DNA of 64,000 bases. Origin: Phytophthora hibernalis (lineage: Eukaryota; Oomycota; Peronosporomycetes; Peronosporales; Peronosporaceae). The DNA is taken from positions 868,001-932,000 of the forward strand of contig JAAKBF010000171.1 in the NCBI GenBank assembly GCA_012656075.1, in the 5' to 3' direction. The stretch's first letter is position 1; each line of letters begins with the position of its first letter. Made by a program: the position numbers and the translations under genes. A model generated the notes under the pieces. The model searched no databases. It was given only the letters and a program-made list of their open reading frames with translations, and was not told the origin of the DNA. This document shows, piece by piece, positions 10,982-21,645 of this stretch.

Positions 10982-12491
10982 TGGTTAGATACATAATACT
11001 GAAGTACCGTAAATCACGGGGATCATATAACGACGTAAAAAGTCCTTTTTGTTTGTGTAAAAACTCTCGTAAAAACAAAATCGCCGTCAACATGGGGGAG
11101 GGTGCTGCATAGCCATCCATTACATCAGATGACAGCAAACAGGAAGTTCAGCACCAAAATGCTGACAAACTACGTGCCCTAGTTGCGTTGATCGCGCGAA
11201 GCAATCAACGCCGTCGCGCACTCCTGTGGGGTCACACGTGTGACAATATGGCACTGGAGGTGGCAACAGGCAAAACCGAAGTCAGTGTTCATAGGGACAA
11301 AGGTTCATGTGGCCGCAGTCCCAGCAGGCATCGAGAAACGGTAAGTTTTATATGTGCTTTCTTTTGGTGCTAAATATTTGCCTAATTTGTATTGCGTTCC
11401 GATTACTTGGCTGGATTAGGCACATGCGGGGAGCTAAGTACTTTTGCATCACAACGGAGTGCCTTCGCTACGCCCTCGCATACTTTGATCCAGAGTATGT
11501 GGAGTCAAGAAGTCGCGATGCCGTAAAAATGTACATTTTCCGTATTGTACGTCGCAATCGACTAACATACAGACGGATCACACACCGCGGCCGTGACGCG
11601 CGGCCCGATATGCAGGTATCAATTATCGGCCATTGGTGTTCTAATATTTGTTTACTAACGCTATAATAGATTGTTGCCAATCGCTTCTCTAAATCGATGC
11701 TCCATCACATTGATAGCACCCTTTCTTTCCTCTTGGAAAGCTTGACAGATATGACTACGTTTTCAACATGGACCAGACGTCAGTGTGCGTAGATATGACT
11801 CCGCACAGCACGATCGAGTTCGTTGGTGCGCGCACGGTTGATGTTATTCAATGTAAGTATATTAAAATGCGATTAATGCCCGTCATTTTACTAATTGATT
11901 ATTTGTTCAAATGACTAACCTTTCCGTTACGTCTTTCTGTATAATAGCCACGACGCCGGACTCCTTTCGCCCCTCTGTGTTCTTGTGCGCATCGACTACT
12001 GGTCGCAAGCTGCGGCCAATGATCGTGTTCGCCGGGACGCCAGATGCTATTGTCCACGAGGAGCTGAAGGAGGACAAGCGTTTCGACTGGGATAAAGGCT
12101 ACTACACGGTGCAGGCCAAGGCATACTGTGACGAGAAGGTCATGAAGAAGTGGATTGACATGGTTTGGGCCCCTGAGATCCAGGGACCAATAGTCTTGGT
12201 CCTTATAGTCTTGGTCCTTGACAGCCTCAAGACGCACAAGATGGAGTGCATTCGTACGCGTTTAGTGGCACACGCGTACACGAGTGTGGTATACGTGCCG
12301 CCTGGGGTGACTGGGCTGGCACATCCCATGAACATTGCTGTTATGAAGCCTTTAAAGGATATACTCAGGGGTGCCATTTTATCTATTCAGTCGTGGTAAC
12401 GTAAAAAGATCAGTCCCTCAGACTTTTACATGGGGTGCCTGGATTACCGTGTGTTACATGATCCCCGTGATTTACGGTATGTATCTAACCA
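10982..12491 (+). mobile_element. pogo/Tigger-like DNA transposon
   Basis: A 1.5-kb element bounded by inverted repeats. The inner part CCGTAAATCACGGGGATCAT (11007-11026; reverse complement at 12458-12477) is flanked by TA on both sides. Outside it, TGGTTAGATACA (10982-10993; reverse complement 12480-12491) is also inverted, with 11 extra bases between the two parts on the left. It carries one transposase gene with an intron. Confidence 0.8.
11078..12399 (+). pseudogene. pogo-type DDE transposase
   Basis: Relic of a CENP-B/pogo-type transposase that would bind the inverted ends and cut the element out. The N-terminal helix-turn-helix region is broken (TAG near 11100, frame change near 11340), with RDAVKMYIFRIVRRNRL and RRITHRGR recognisable at 11510-11600. 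The catalytic core starts at 11771 with NMDQTSVCVDMTP (first Asp). An intron from about 11852 to 11947 joins it to 11948-12399, where VLDSLKTHKM holds the second Asp and PPGVTGLAHPMNIAVMKPLK the third-residue region. A 15-base tandem duplication (near 12193-12222) lengthens the beta strand before DSLKTHK. Probably inactive. Confidence 0.75.
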
Positions 12492-12719
12492 CATATGCAG
12501 CAAAGCAGCATTTTTAAAATTTGAATGGGGTTGCCCTTCTCCACTTTTAACCCTCCATTCACCAATGTCAGAGGATCCGACAACCAAAAGCTATACTCGT
12601 CGGAGGAGTGGACATGTTGGGATTGCATTTTTTATCAATTGAATTGGGAACCAGAACATAATACATACATACCTTGGCCATAATACATACATACTTCGGT
12701 CAATTTTTTGTTTATTTAT
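12492..12719. other. short intergenic DNA
   Basis: No gene. A tandem duplication of the word CATAATACATACATAC lies near 12656-12695. Confidence 0.4.
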
Positions 12720-13110
12720 GTACACACAATGGACGGAACGGATGGCAACGAGCGTGCTCTCACCTTGCGCCCATCGGCAACGACATGTTGGCCATGTGGG
12801 AGGGCAGTTCTTCGGGCGCCGACCTTGTGGGGGTGACCGCACGATCTACGCTCGGGTGCTGGACGCGAAGACGGACAAGGCCGGCGGCGAGAAGTTACAA
12901 GTTGGTGGTGGTCAACCAGGGTCGTCATGTTCACTGTGTTGTTCTTCGTGACCTTCCTCATCTGGATCATTCCCAAGTACGGCAGCAAGGTGCAGACAAA
13001 CAACGACAACCTCTGGCCGCTTCAGAATTTCGTGGAAATCACGCTGGTGACTGTTGTCACCATGCTGGGAGTCTACGCATTTACGTTTGTCGACGATAAG
13101 AAAAACAGGG
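12720..13110 (+). other. fragment encoding two membrane helices
   Basis: Between 12927 and 13110 one frame encodes two strongly hydrophobic helices (TVLFFVTFLIWIIP and ITLVTVVTMLGVYAFTF) separated by a polar loop with LWPLQNF, ending in a charged tail. Upstream (12720-12910) GC-rich sequence reads in changing frames. I do not recognise the family. It joins directly to the ABC transporter relic but is not a known part of PDR transporters, so it is likely a separate gene fragment. Confidence 0.35.
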
Positions 13111-13129
13111 AATCTACCGGATTCGCTGG

Positions 13130-14345
13130 ATCCTTGTTGACCCCTGGTGGTGTGCGACCGTACGCCAGTGCCGCCCACACCCTCCGTGACCTCGTTACGG
13201 ATTACCGTGTTGCTGTCGGTCAGGGTCCGAACCATTGTGGGCAACAATCGCATTCGTGGCGTTTCAGGGGTGAGAAGAAGCGCGTGACACCCGGTGAAAT
13301 GGCTGTCGGACCGCATGCGGTATCGCTCATGGACGAGATCACTACGGGGCTTGATAGCACTACCGCCTTTGACGTCGTGAACGGGGTTTGGCCAAACAGC
13401 AGCGACAAACTGCGGTAATTTCACTACAGCAGCCCGAGCACGAAGTTCTGGCACTCTTCGACAACATTCTGCTTCTAGCTGAAGCACCGATTTGTGGGTC
13501 ATGTCACCCATGTACGAAGCGATGGTGGAGGAACTGGACCATCTCGATAACGACACGGAAGCATACGGCCAGATGCACAGCAAGAATGGTGAGAAGGGGC
13601 TTTACTTTGACCAAGAAGTACTACTGCGAGTACCTGCCTTCCGCCAGAGCTACTTGCAAAGTATATGGACGGTGGTGAAGCGCCAGATGCGACTCTTCGC
13701 TCGCAACAAGGTTTTCTTCGTGGGCTGGACCTGCTTGTTGGTTTGATTATTGGCTCTGTCCACTACGGCATGGATCTAGCAGACTCGCAGGTGACCTTGG
13801 GTGTGGTCTTTTCGGCCTCGTTTTTCCTTGGATTGGGTCAGTCGGCGACACTGGCGCCATTCTTTGACGCTCGTGAGGTATTTTAAAAGCAGCGCGGCGC
13901 CAACTTCTATATCGCTCGTCCAACTACGTGCTAGCTTCCTGCGCCAATCAACTACCGCTTGCGATAGTCGAAGCGTTGCTCTTCAGCTCGATGATGTACT
14001 GGTTCGGTGGATTGTCGCCTCAGTTGAGCATTTGTTAGTGTTTGTGGTGTACATGCTGCTCACGGTGCTCGTCTTCGTCGGAGAGTATTTCTTCCTGTCC
14101 GCAGAGTGTTCGACGCTGCACATTGCTCGGCGAGTGTCCACCTTGGCGTTGCTGTTCTTCATTTGATCGCCGGCTTCGCTGTCTCTCGTGAGCAACTTCC
14201 GTCAGCTCTGCGGTGGATTTACTGGAGTAACCTACTTGCTTGGACGACACGGGGAATTCGGTGAGCCAGTATCGCAGCAGTGAGCTGGACGTTTGTGAGT
14301 ACGGCGGCATCGACTACTGCAAGTTATTTGAAGGCCAAACGTTGG
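13130..14345 (+). pseudogene. PDR-type ABC transporter fragment
   Basis: Relic of a pleiotropic-drug-resistance (ABCG full-size) transporter, a plasma-membrane pump for lipophilic compounds. Visible in order: end of the first nucleotide-binding domain with the signature RGVSGGEKKRV (near 13255), Walker B SLMDEITTGLDS (13325), the switch region ISLQQPEHEVLALFD, the linker, and the first membrane helices (FFVGWTCLLVGLIIGSVHYGMDLADSQ, with a frame change inside, then FSASFFLGLGQSATLAPFFDAREVFYKQRG, frame change near 13885). The frame changes many times and the piece stops near 14345. Only about a quarter of a 1300-1400 residue PDR protein is present. Confidence 0.8.
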
Positions 14346-14589
14346 GTGAGTACTCTCTCAACCTTTTTATCATATGTGATGCTTGACACCGCCTAAATGT
14401 AACGTAGGCGCACTGCAGTTGTAGTTGGTAGAAATATAGGCAAGTAATGTATAACCTGACATCCCTCCCGTCTTAGGAACATCTCCAATGCCAAGTCCGT
14501 CAACTGCCAACTCTCGAACGCCGACAACGCTATTGTAACCCCTCGGACTTCGGCAAGACACACGCGGCAACGTGGATTCTACCGCTGGG

Positions 14590-14825
14590 GCCGTGGCGGT
14601 CACAAATACCAGAGGCCGTAGCACTACGGCCAACAACAGCAACCACGATCTCCAGAGGCCGTACCTACAGCCAACAACAGCAACCACAATTGCCAGAGGC
14701 CGTAGCAACGGCCAACGACAGCAACTACAATTACCAGAGGCTGTAGATAAAGCCAACAACAGCAACCGCGATCGCCAGAGGCCGTAGCGCTACGGCCAAC
14801 AACAGCACCTGCAATTGCCAAAGGT
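14590..14825. repeat. 42-bp minisatellite
   Basis: About five and a half imperfect copies of a 42-bp unit built from GGCCAACAACAGCAACC, an AATTGCC/GATCGCC core and AGAGGCCGTAGC. The unit is a multiple of three, so it stays open in one frame (14572-14787) and could once have coded a 14-residue Asn/Gln/Thr-rich repeat, but no gene context supports this. Confidence 0.75.
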
Positions 14826-14865
14826 CGTCCAAATCCAATCTGATACTGTAGTAACTACAGTGTAG

Positions 14866-14902
14866 TATATCCATAAAATAATGTAGTCCACAATATTTAT
14901 TT
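14866..14902 (+). repeat. 37-bp direct repeat, left copy
   Basis: TATATCCATAAAATA followed by TGTAGTCCACAATATTTATTT; matches 16063-16099 with one mismatch in 37. The two copies frame the captured TVP38-like and sideroflexin pieces. Confidence 0.85.
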
Positions 14903-14934
14903 ATGTATTACACACGGTCACTCGCGCCAGTACA

Positions 14935-15527
14935 TGGGAGGCGACCAAGCTGCAGTCCCTCAAGCGTGTGCTGACGGTGCTGGGCCTCGTGGCGCTGGGC
15001 CTCACCGCCGGCCTGCTGCTCTTCCGTTTCGTGCGCAGCGACGACTTGGACCTGATGGTGCGCTAGCTGCAGAGCCACGAGACGCTGGGTGCCGCTCTCT
15101 ACGTGTGCAGCGTCACGGCCTTCGTGGTGCTTGTGGCCTTCGTGGTGCTTGTGGCCTTCGTGGTGCTGTGCTTCCCGTTCACAGCCTTCGAGCTGCTATC
15201 CGGCTACACCTTCGGCTTCTGACTGGGTCTGCTGCTGGCCACCACGTGCAAACTCATGGGCTCCGTGCTCTCGTACGGCATCGGCAGGTTCCTCTGCAGG
15301 AGGCCTACATGGCGCGCGGCCACCCGGTGCTGCAAGGCTTACAGAGCTTACTGCGCAAGAGACAGGTGCTAGTAGTTTTCCTAACGCGCGTGGCCTTCTT
15401 CCCCATCGCCGTCAAGAACTACGGACTCAGCGTGCTGGACGTGCAGTGGCCATTCAGCGACGTGCCTCCCGCCTGGCCGCCAGAGACCGCCATAGAAAGC
15501 GAGAAGAAAGACTTCCTGCATCAGCCA
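14935..15527 (+). pseudogene. TVP38/TMEM64-type (VTT domain) protein remnant
   Basis: Relic of a Golgi/ER membrane protein of the TVP38/TMEM64 (SNARE-associated, VTT domain) family. One frame gives LKRVLTVLGLVALGLTAGLLLFR, a TAG at 15064, then CFPFTAFELLSGYTFGF, the typical FP..(P/S)GY.FG block, and a TGA near 15221. After a frame shift near 15300 the conserved RVAFFPIAVKNYGLSVLDV follows. Three copies of an 18-base word (GTGGTGCTTGTGGCCTTC type) at 15125-15165 are a local tandem duplication. The expected C-terminal helices are missing: 15440-15527 reads directly into the upstream side of the sideroflexin start. Confidence 0.75.
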
Positions 15528-16062
15528 TGACCACGCCGGAGACCCACAACAAGCTCACGGACCGGAACGAGGACACGTACGTGGGCGCGTGCGCAAGACC
15601 TTCTTCATGCTGGACTTCCGCAGAGCCTTCACGACGGAAAACGCGCTGGAGGACGCTTGGCAGCTCGTGGACGCGCACCGACGCGACGTGTTCGGGGACG
15701 TGGCCAAGCTCGAGCACGCGCAGCACGTGACGCACGCCACCCTGCAGCCAGACAAGGGAAAACCTGTGTTCACGCCGCTGCGCGCCTCTATGATCGTTCC
15801 CATGAATATCGTCATGGACGGCTGTATGTTGCTGGCTAACAATACCAAGACCACCATTTTCGCCCAGTGGATCAATCAGACGTACAACGCACTGCACTTC
15901 TACGCCAACCGCAACGTGTCCAACGATGACACGGCGCAGCAGGGACATGTGGTATACGTGGGCGCCACGGCCCGCTCTGTTGGCGCGTCACTGGGCATTC
16001 AGCGCCTCGCCGGAAGGATGACGTACCAATGCAGCTCCGCGCCCAATCCGGCCGTGCACATG
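15528..16062 (+). pseudogene. sideroflexin, 5' fragment
   Basis: N-terminal part of a sideroflexin (mitochondrial inner-membrane amino-acid carrier family; human SFXN1 carries serine). ATG at 15528, one frame change near 15590, then family blocks: TRAL-type N-terminus, LQPDKGKPVFTPLRASMIVP (matching the PDTGE-x-P-x-R region), and WINQTYNALHFYANRN, which corresponds to the highly conserved WxNQ-x-N-a-x-x-N-YaNRN motif. The piece ends at the right 37-bp repeat, so roughly the C-terminal half of a ~320 residue protein is absent. Start and 5' side are present, so it was captured from a gene start. Confidence 0.8.
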
Positions 16063-16099
16063 TATATCCATAAAATAGTGTAGTCCACAATATTTATTT
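16063..16099 (+). repeat. 37-bp direct repeat, right copy
   Basis: Second copy of the 14866-14902 repeat, one mismatch. It cuts the sideroflexin reading frame, so it marks the right edge of the captured block. Confidence 0.85.
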
Positions 16100-16507
16100 T
16101 TGGAGTTCAGCACAGCAAATCCTGATCCTGTCATGTTGGTCACAATTTGTCGCATCGATTTTGTGCAATCGCTCTTGCTGTGCTTTGCTTTAGATCATCT
16201 GTTCTGTGTTGATGTCGCCACCTCCGACAACAAAGGCACGAGTTTTGGCTGACATCAGTTTACACGTCGGAGCTACACGTCGGAGGTGGGCACAAAAGTA
16301 AGAGTTCATTCGCATAAACATTGCAATTCACTCGTATTTAATCGCGACAATACAAAGTTATTAATATTCATTCGTCGGCGGGTCCGACAAGCCACGTTCG
16401 TGTCACGTGTGGCTCATGTGCCTGGGGAATGGAGGGAATGCGAAAGCTACACAATTTCCAAGCATCATGTATCAAGAGGTCTATAGCAACAGCGTGGACG
16501 AATCAAA
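16100..16507. other. intergenic DNA
   Basis: No gene seen. Near 16215-16290 CACCTCCGAC and GTCGGAGGTG are inverted with CACGTCGGAG between them, giving a possible stem. Confidence 0.4.
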
Positions 16508-18261
16508 TCAGGTCGTGGTGACCCCTCCGAGATGGAACTTGTGGTAGTCCTGCATGTACTTCTTCCAAAGTTTCCAGTTCGCATCGGTCTTTTGCCGCAC
16601 GTGTAGAAGTTTGGCAACATCGATCGGTTGCTTTTCTGCGAAGATGAACTGCTTGAACAGCTCAATCTCTAACCTTTTCGCAAAATCCTTCGTATTTGGG
16701 TCCGTTTTTGCCGCTTCAATCACCTTTATCAGATCTTCATCCGTGAAGCTCGTCGCTAACATGGTTCGGTAGATATTCTTGCCGGGGAAGCCTTGTTGAA
16801 ATCTTCCATGAACTTCATCCAATACCCGAACATCGGGCTTTCGAACAGCTCTGAGGGCATTACTTGATCAAGTTCGAGTGCCTTGAACGCGTCATCTGGA
16901 GAGTCCATCCAGTCTTTGAACAGTACTCCTCCATACGTTTTCCAGCGCTCTGTGCACGCGGCATCTCTTCCGCTGCAAGGATCATTTTAGCGATATCAAA
17001 GTCGTCGTAGTGGGCCCCCACAATCCCACTCGTTGTCATCTTGATCTTGGGATTCTGGGCGTGATAGACGTCCGTGAACTTTGTAAACGTGTTGAAGAGC
17101 GGGCTGGAAAGTAGGTTTTTGCCAGCATTCTCCAGACCTAACATCATGAATATGTCGTCCGGGCTTTTCGTTCGCTCATCCAGAGTTTGTACTGCGCAGC
17201 TTCCAAGTTTGTGGCGAGATTCGACGTGCTGGTGGCGCTTTTCCACGTTCCGAGTAGCTTGACTACACCAACATCCCCGTAGTGAGTCGTTAGCGTCGCT
17301 ATCAAGGTGGTTTCCTGGTCGGGGTTCCGCTTGTTGTAAAGGTTCATGTACTTGGTAAACGTGTTCAAAAGAGGGCTCTCAAGAAGCTTATCTCCAGCAT
17401 TGTCAAGTCCCAACAGCGTAAAAACACCACCTGGTTTTGTTTTGCTAGCCATCCAACGCTCGAACTGCTCGGCTTGGACTGTTTTCGCGATGGCGGAGGA
17501 ACTCTTGATCTTCAATGCAGCTTCAACTATCCGAGATACACCGATCTCGCCGTATTGAGCCGTCAATTTCGCGAAGATACTTGTCTTTTGACCCGGATGG
17601 GCCGTGTTGAAAATCTTCAGGTACGTAGTCCAAGACGTGAAGTCGGGGTTGCTGAGGATATTGTCCCCTGCCTTGTTAAGTTTCAGGAGTTGGAAAGCCT
17701 CGTCAGTGGATTTTCCGCCCGCCAGCCAAGTCTGCATTTGCGCAACTTCCAACATGGTGGCCACCTCTCTCTTCCCGCGACCTTTTTCGCAGACACGAGA
17801 ATATTTGCGGCCGCTTGGTCGCCGTAGTGAGCCGTAAGCGCAGCGATCGCCGACGTTGTCTTGCCAGGATTCTTGGTGGTAAAATCGTCCACGTACGTGA
17901 GCCACGTCGTGAACTGCGGATTGTCTTGCAGTTTATCTCCAGCCTTAAGTTGTAAGCGAACGAAGACGTCGTCGATGGATTTCCCGCTGTTCAGCCAGGT
18001 CTTGAGTTTCTTCGTGGTGGCTGGCGAAATCAACGCTTTGGCCTTTTCAATAACGAATCCAATGTTCACTCTCTCTTCGTTGTCCTCGTCTTCCTGAAAG
18101 TGGAGAAACCCACTGGTGGTGTGTTGATCGTGGCTCGCAATGAGTGAACGTGCCAAAATCTGGGTGTCCGGGTGAATGATCTTTGAGTCCTTCTGCGCTG
18201 AGGCCGTATCTGTACTGGTTAGGAGTGCAGCAGCTAGCAGATTAATGCAGTAAAGACGCAT
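16508..18261 (-). pseudogene. secreted LWY-repeat effector (RXLR-like), frameshifted
   Basis: An oomycete effector meant for secretion and uptake by host cells. The start at 18261 gives a signal peptide of about 22 residues. About 20 residues after the likely cleavage site comes RSLI, a degenerate form of RXLR, followed by an acidic EDEDNEER (dEER) box. Five LWY modules of about 75-80 residues follow, each with a Trp in an L/F-x-x-W-(L/M) start, a central AGD-K/L-L..P block and a (A/T)xYG(D/E) block, plus a partial sixth; LWY modules are known as helical bundles, and some bind host phosphatase subunits. Frame breaks lie near 17790, 17170, 16915 and 16790, so the full protein of about 580 residues is not readable as given. 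Each break continues in another frame, so either recent decay or sequence error is possible. Confidence 0.85.
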
Positions 18262-18279
18262 CGTTATCCTTGAGAGCAC

Positions 18280-19020
18280 TGGAGAAACTTTCGATAAGTG
18301 ATTGAATGCTGCGCTAAAAGTTTGAGCGCAGTTTTAGTAAAACCTCTAAGAGGACGACCACAATCTACTCTTCATTGACGGTATTATATCCACGATACAA
18401 TCTTCATGCCTCTCCCTCCATATTGATTATGGTACGGCATTCAAAAGACAAGTTGTCATAATGATCATGGACGGCATCATGTCTTTTGTTTTTCCATCTC
18501 AATTTCAATTGTAAAAGCGATGCATGATGTGTTGCGCGCCGCAAAGTAAATTGCGAAGTGAGTTCAATTAGACAAGTAGTTACAGTAACGTGCATCAATA
18601 AGGAACGGGGTGTCAACTGGAATCCTTTGAAATATTATATTACCCTACTTAATTATATTCGTATCAGGTGATGTTTTGTTACGCATATTACTCTATTCCA
18701 ACTTGTGTTAATACATTACATGTACTATCCGCATGGGGTGCCCTGCGGCAGCACCCGCCAATTCTCCACCACCAACCGCTGTCTTGATTACTGGTATGAG
18801 GTGATGCTGTTGATGCGGCACTCGTGCTTGGGCAAATGATGATGTGGTCTTTGGTCTTCATGATTATGTGGTCCTCAGTCTCGGCTGTCGGTGCCAGAGT
18901 AACAACAGTGTAGCCATCGGCGGCGGCGTCGACAACTTCAACGTTGGCGTCGCTGTCGTCTGGTATAACACTCCACCCTACCCTCCAAGACGACTAGACG
19001 GCAAACGATCGTTTGACCGT
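18280..19020. other. upstream DNA, no gene
   Basis: Holds the promoter side of the effector (immediately above 18261) and nothing else recognisable. TACATGTA occurs at 18717. Two AACGATCGTTTGACCGT/GTCAAACGG words near 19000-19030 are partly inverted. Confidence 0.35.
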
Positions 19021-19028
19021 CAAACGGT

Positions 19029-19185
19029 CTACTGTAGCTCCGTTACTTCATTCTCCGTAGCGTACTTGACCACCAGCATTGGAACGTCATGTTGGATAGA
19101 GCTTGCGGGCTCCCACGCGTTCTCGATGTCTTGAAGCCCACGCCATGCTACGAGCAACTCAAGGTTGCCATTGGAAGGAAACAAG
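19029..19185 (-). pseudogene. gypsy chromodomain fragment
   Basis: Encodes a chromodomain core with the aromatic and acidic hallmarks (LLVAWRGLQDIENAWEP), the usual C-terminal targeting module of chromovirus integrases. It is the continuation of the integrase tail that stops at 19807, from which it is separated by the inverted piece. Confidence 0.7.
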
Positions 19186-19710
19186 CGAGGTGCTGGCAGT
19201 GGAGCTATCGTACTATGTGCTGGTCGCACCATCAAGGACTCATCAGTACTCAGGATGGGGTCGATGTCATACGCCACGGGAGGGCTCACGGCACACACTG
19301 CCTGTGGAATGGGGCTTTACGGAGGATTAAAGGAATGTACACGAAAGCAGTACACACCACTACACGTGATCGGGGACAATCTCCACGTAGTCACCCAGCA
19401 TAGGCGTAGGAAAACGCCACAGGCGAAGCACATGCAAGCGATTTACTGGCGGTGTAGACGGCTGGCCGACCGGATTGCGATCAGCGGGTGGCATCACCCC
19501 ACGAGAGATGCCAACGGAATGGCGGGTGAGCTAGCCATCCTAACACTGGAGCGGGCTCGGAGCATGCAAATAACAGTGGAAAAAGGGACGGAGGTCACGG
19601 AACACTGGGACAACGTCATCAGGCACATGGGGACGGACATGATGCCATGGCACGAGTCAATGGACGACACGGCAAAAGATGAGGTCGCGGCCGCCACCAA
19701 TAACAGGTGA
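19176..19710 (+). pseudogene. gypsy RNase H fragment, opposite strand
   Basis: Encodes the second half of an RNase H domain (TPLHVIGDNLHVVTQHRRRK, with the catalytic Asp in VIGD, and KHMQAIYWRCRRLAD) used to remove RNA from the RNA-DNA hybrid in reverse transcription. It lies head-on to the surrounding element. The same 15 bases AAGGTTGCCATTGGA lie at both joints (19161-19175 and 19846-19860). Confidence 0.7.
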
Positions 19711-19806
19711 CCGGCAAGTGGCGGGAAGCGCAAGCTTGGACCGTGAAAAGATGGTGACCGACGTAAGGACGGTAACCAGAACGGACATAGGACGTGGTTA
19801 GATTAA

Positions 19807-20700
19807 CTAATTGGCATCAATGTACCTCACTTGAAAAATAAAACGAAGGTTGCCATTGGAGATGTTCGCGCGGTGGTCAACTATCTCACTCACTTCAATC
19901 ACGATGCGTTGAAGAGAGATCTGCTCGCGGATCTCTGCGGTCACGTTGAGGTTCCCGTCGTAGAACTTGAGACGCGACCCATGGACGTCATACTCGAACC
20001 CTGCGAGTAGACGTATGATAAAGGAGTGCGGGACGACTTTGACCACCTGGAGTGAAACATCCCAACGCACAAGCAGATTTCCCCTGTAGTAGTTGGTCAA
20101 CACGCGACCGGATCACGTAGTCCCACTCCAAGAAGTTGCACACGGTCATTTTGGATCTGGCCATGGCGGCCGTGCGACTTCGCTCGCGTCTGTCCCGGAC
20201 CACACGGTGGAGAAAAGGGAGGCTCGTGCGTAACTCCTCGATGTCCTGGAGAAAAGTCTTCTTCTCCAATGGCAATGCCCTTGGCAGCTTGTCATCTGGT
20301 GTCACCACGACATCTACCCCAGACGGCGCTGGAAGCACAGTGAGCAACTCCACAGGAGTGCAGTTGCCCAAAGAGAGTACTGGACTGTGGTTTAGGTTGG
20401 AGGTAGGGTATCGTCTAGTTACGGGTGCCGAGATCGTTCTCAAGTATCAACACTCTCAGCACTTGGTGGATGTCTCGGTTCACTCGTTCTACCGTGCTGT
20501 TGATTCACGGCGTGTACACGGGAGCAAATGAGTGGACTGCCCTTAGTCGCCCGGCGTGTTCCTCCATCACTTGACACTTAACCTGTGTGCCATTGCCTGA
20601 TATCCACATGTCCGGGATGCCAGTTCATCATTGCTGCTACAGCCGTCTGAGTGTCGGCAGAGTCAGCAGCAATGATCTCACAATAGTGAGTCAGCTAGTC
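19807..20700 (-). pseudogene. gypsy integrase
   Basis: The minus strand encodes the integrase catalytic core (MWISGNGTQVKCQVMEE near 20600, PWINSTVERVNRD near 20500 with the catalytic Glu), the region YPTSNLNHSPVLSLGNCTPVE, and the C-terminal barrel (DVHGSRLKFY). It inserts the cDNA copy into the genome. Frame changes near 20540, 20390, 20060 and stop codons make it inactive. Confidence 0.75.
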
Positions 20701-21645
20701 CTTCAGGACCAAAAAGTACTTGCCCTCGCCGTAGCTCTCATCAAGGCCGCGGTAGTCGCTGTTCATGCACTCATTGCGAGAAGAAATCAGTCGGTCACTG
20801 TCCATTCGCGCTGGATGAACGCGCCGCCCTTCACATGCTTGCACAGTAGGGATTCGTTGATGAAACGGTTCACCACTTGATGGGTGTTTGACAGCGTGAA
20901 ATGACGATCTATCAGCTCTATCGTCATGTGAATGCCAAGGCGGCCTTGTGCCCCCGATGTGCTCCCACAAGTAGACACCTAAGAATGTTTCTCGCATCGG
21001 AAGACACCCAAAGCTTACCCTCCACCTCGAGTGAACTATCGGTCGTAGCAGCACCTCAGTCAGCGATGCGTCCGTGATCATGCACACATTGGCAGCCTTG
21101 TCAGGAAACACGAGTTTGCAAGAGCGTTCCGCCATTGCAAGTGTCTTCCGATAGGCAGCTGTATCTTAGTCGCTTCAGTCAAGTGGAGCACCACTGAGCG
21201 GTGCCTTGCGACATCTTTGAGCCCGCATCACCTGCTTCAATTTCTTTTGCAGTGGTGCCGTAGCCCGAACATAATTCACCATAGAGTCTCTTAGCCAGTT
21301 GAGAGCGCAAAGGAAATACTGTAGAGTGGCTCCGGTGGGCGACAGTGGTATATGTCGCAAAGCTACAAGCCGTTCTGGGTTGTGCTCAACACCTTCACCA
21401 TCGACGACTTTCCCGCACCATTACACGTGGCTTACACTTCTTGGCATTAAGTTTTAGCTTGCGACGTCTCAAGATATAGATAATTTCTTAAGGTTCTCGA
21501 TGAAAGCGCCGGCCGATCGTAGAGAAGCACATCATCGATTCATACCAGCACACTGCAGAAAGGCTCCTTCAGAATGTCACTCATCTGCGCTTGAAATGGA
21601 CTCTGAATCACGAGCACCCAAGGAAAACCGTATTGAATATTACGT
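20700..21645 (-). pseudogene. gypsy reverse transcriptase end and RNase H
   Basis: Minus-strand pieces: the RT catalytic block FCSVLV followed by an in-frame stop and then IDDVLLYDRP (the DD pair), the thumb/connection part SPTGATLQYFLCALNWLRDSM near 21300, and an RNase H start LVFPDKAANVCMITDASLT near 21100. Then the integrase zinc-finger side reads into GGAFIQREWTVTD near 20830. Multiple frame breaks. Confidence 0.7.
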
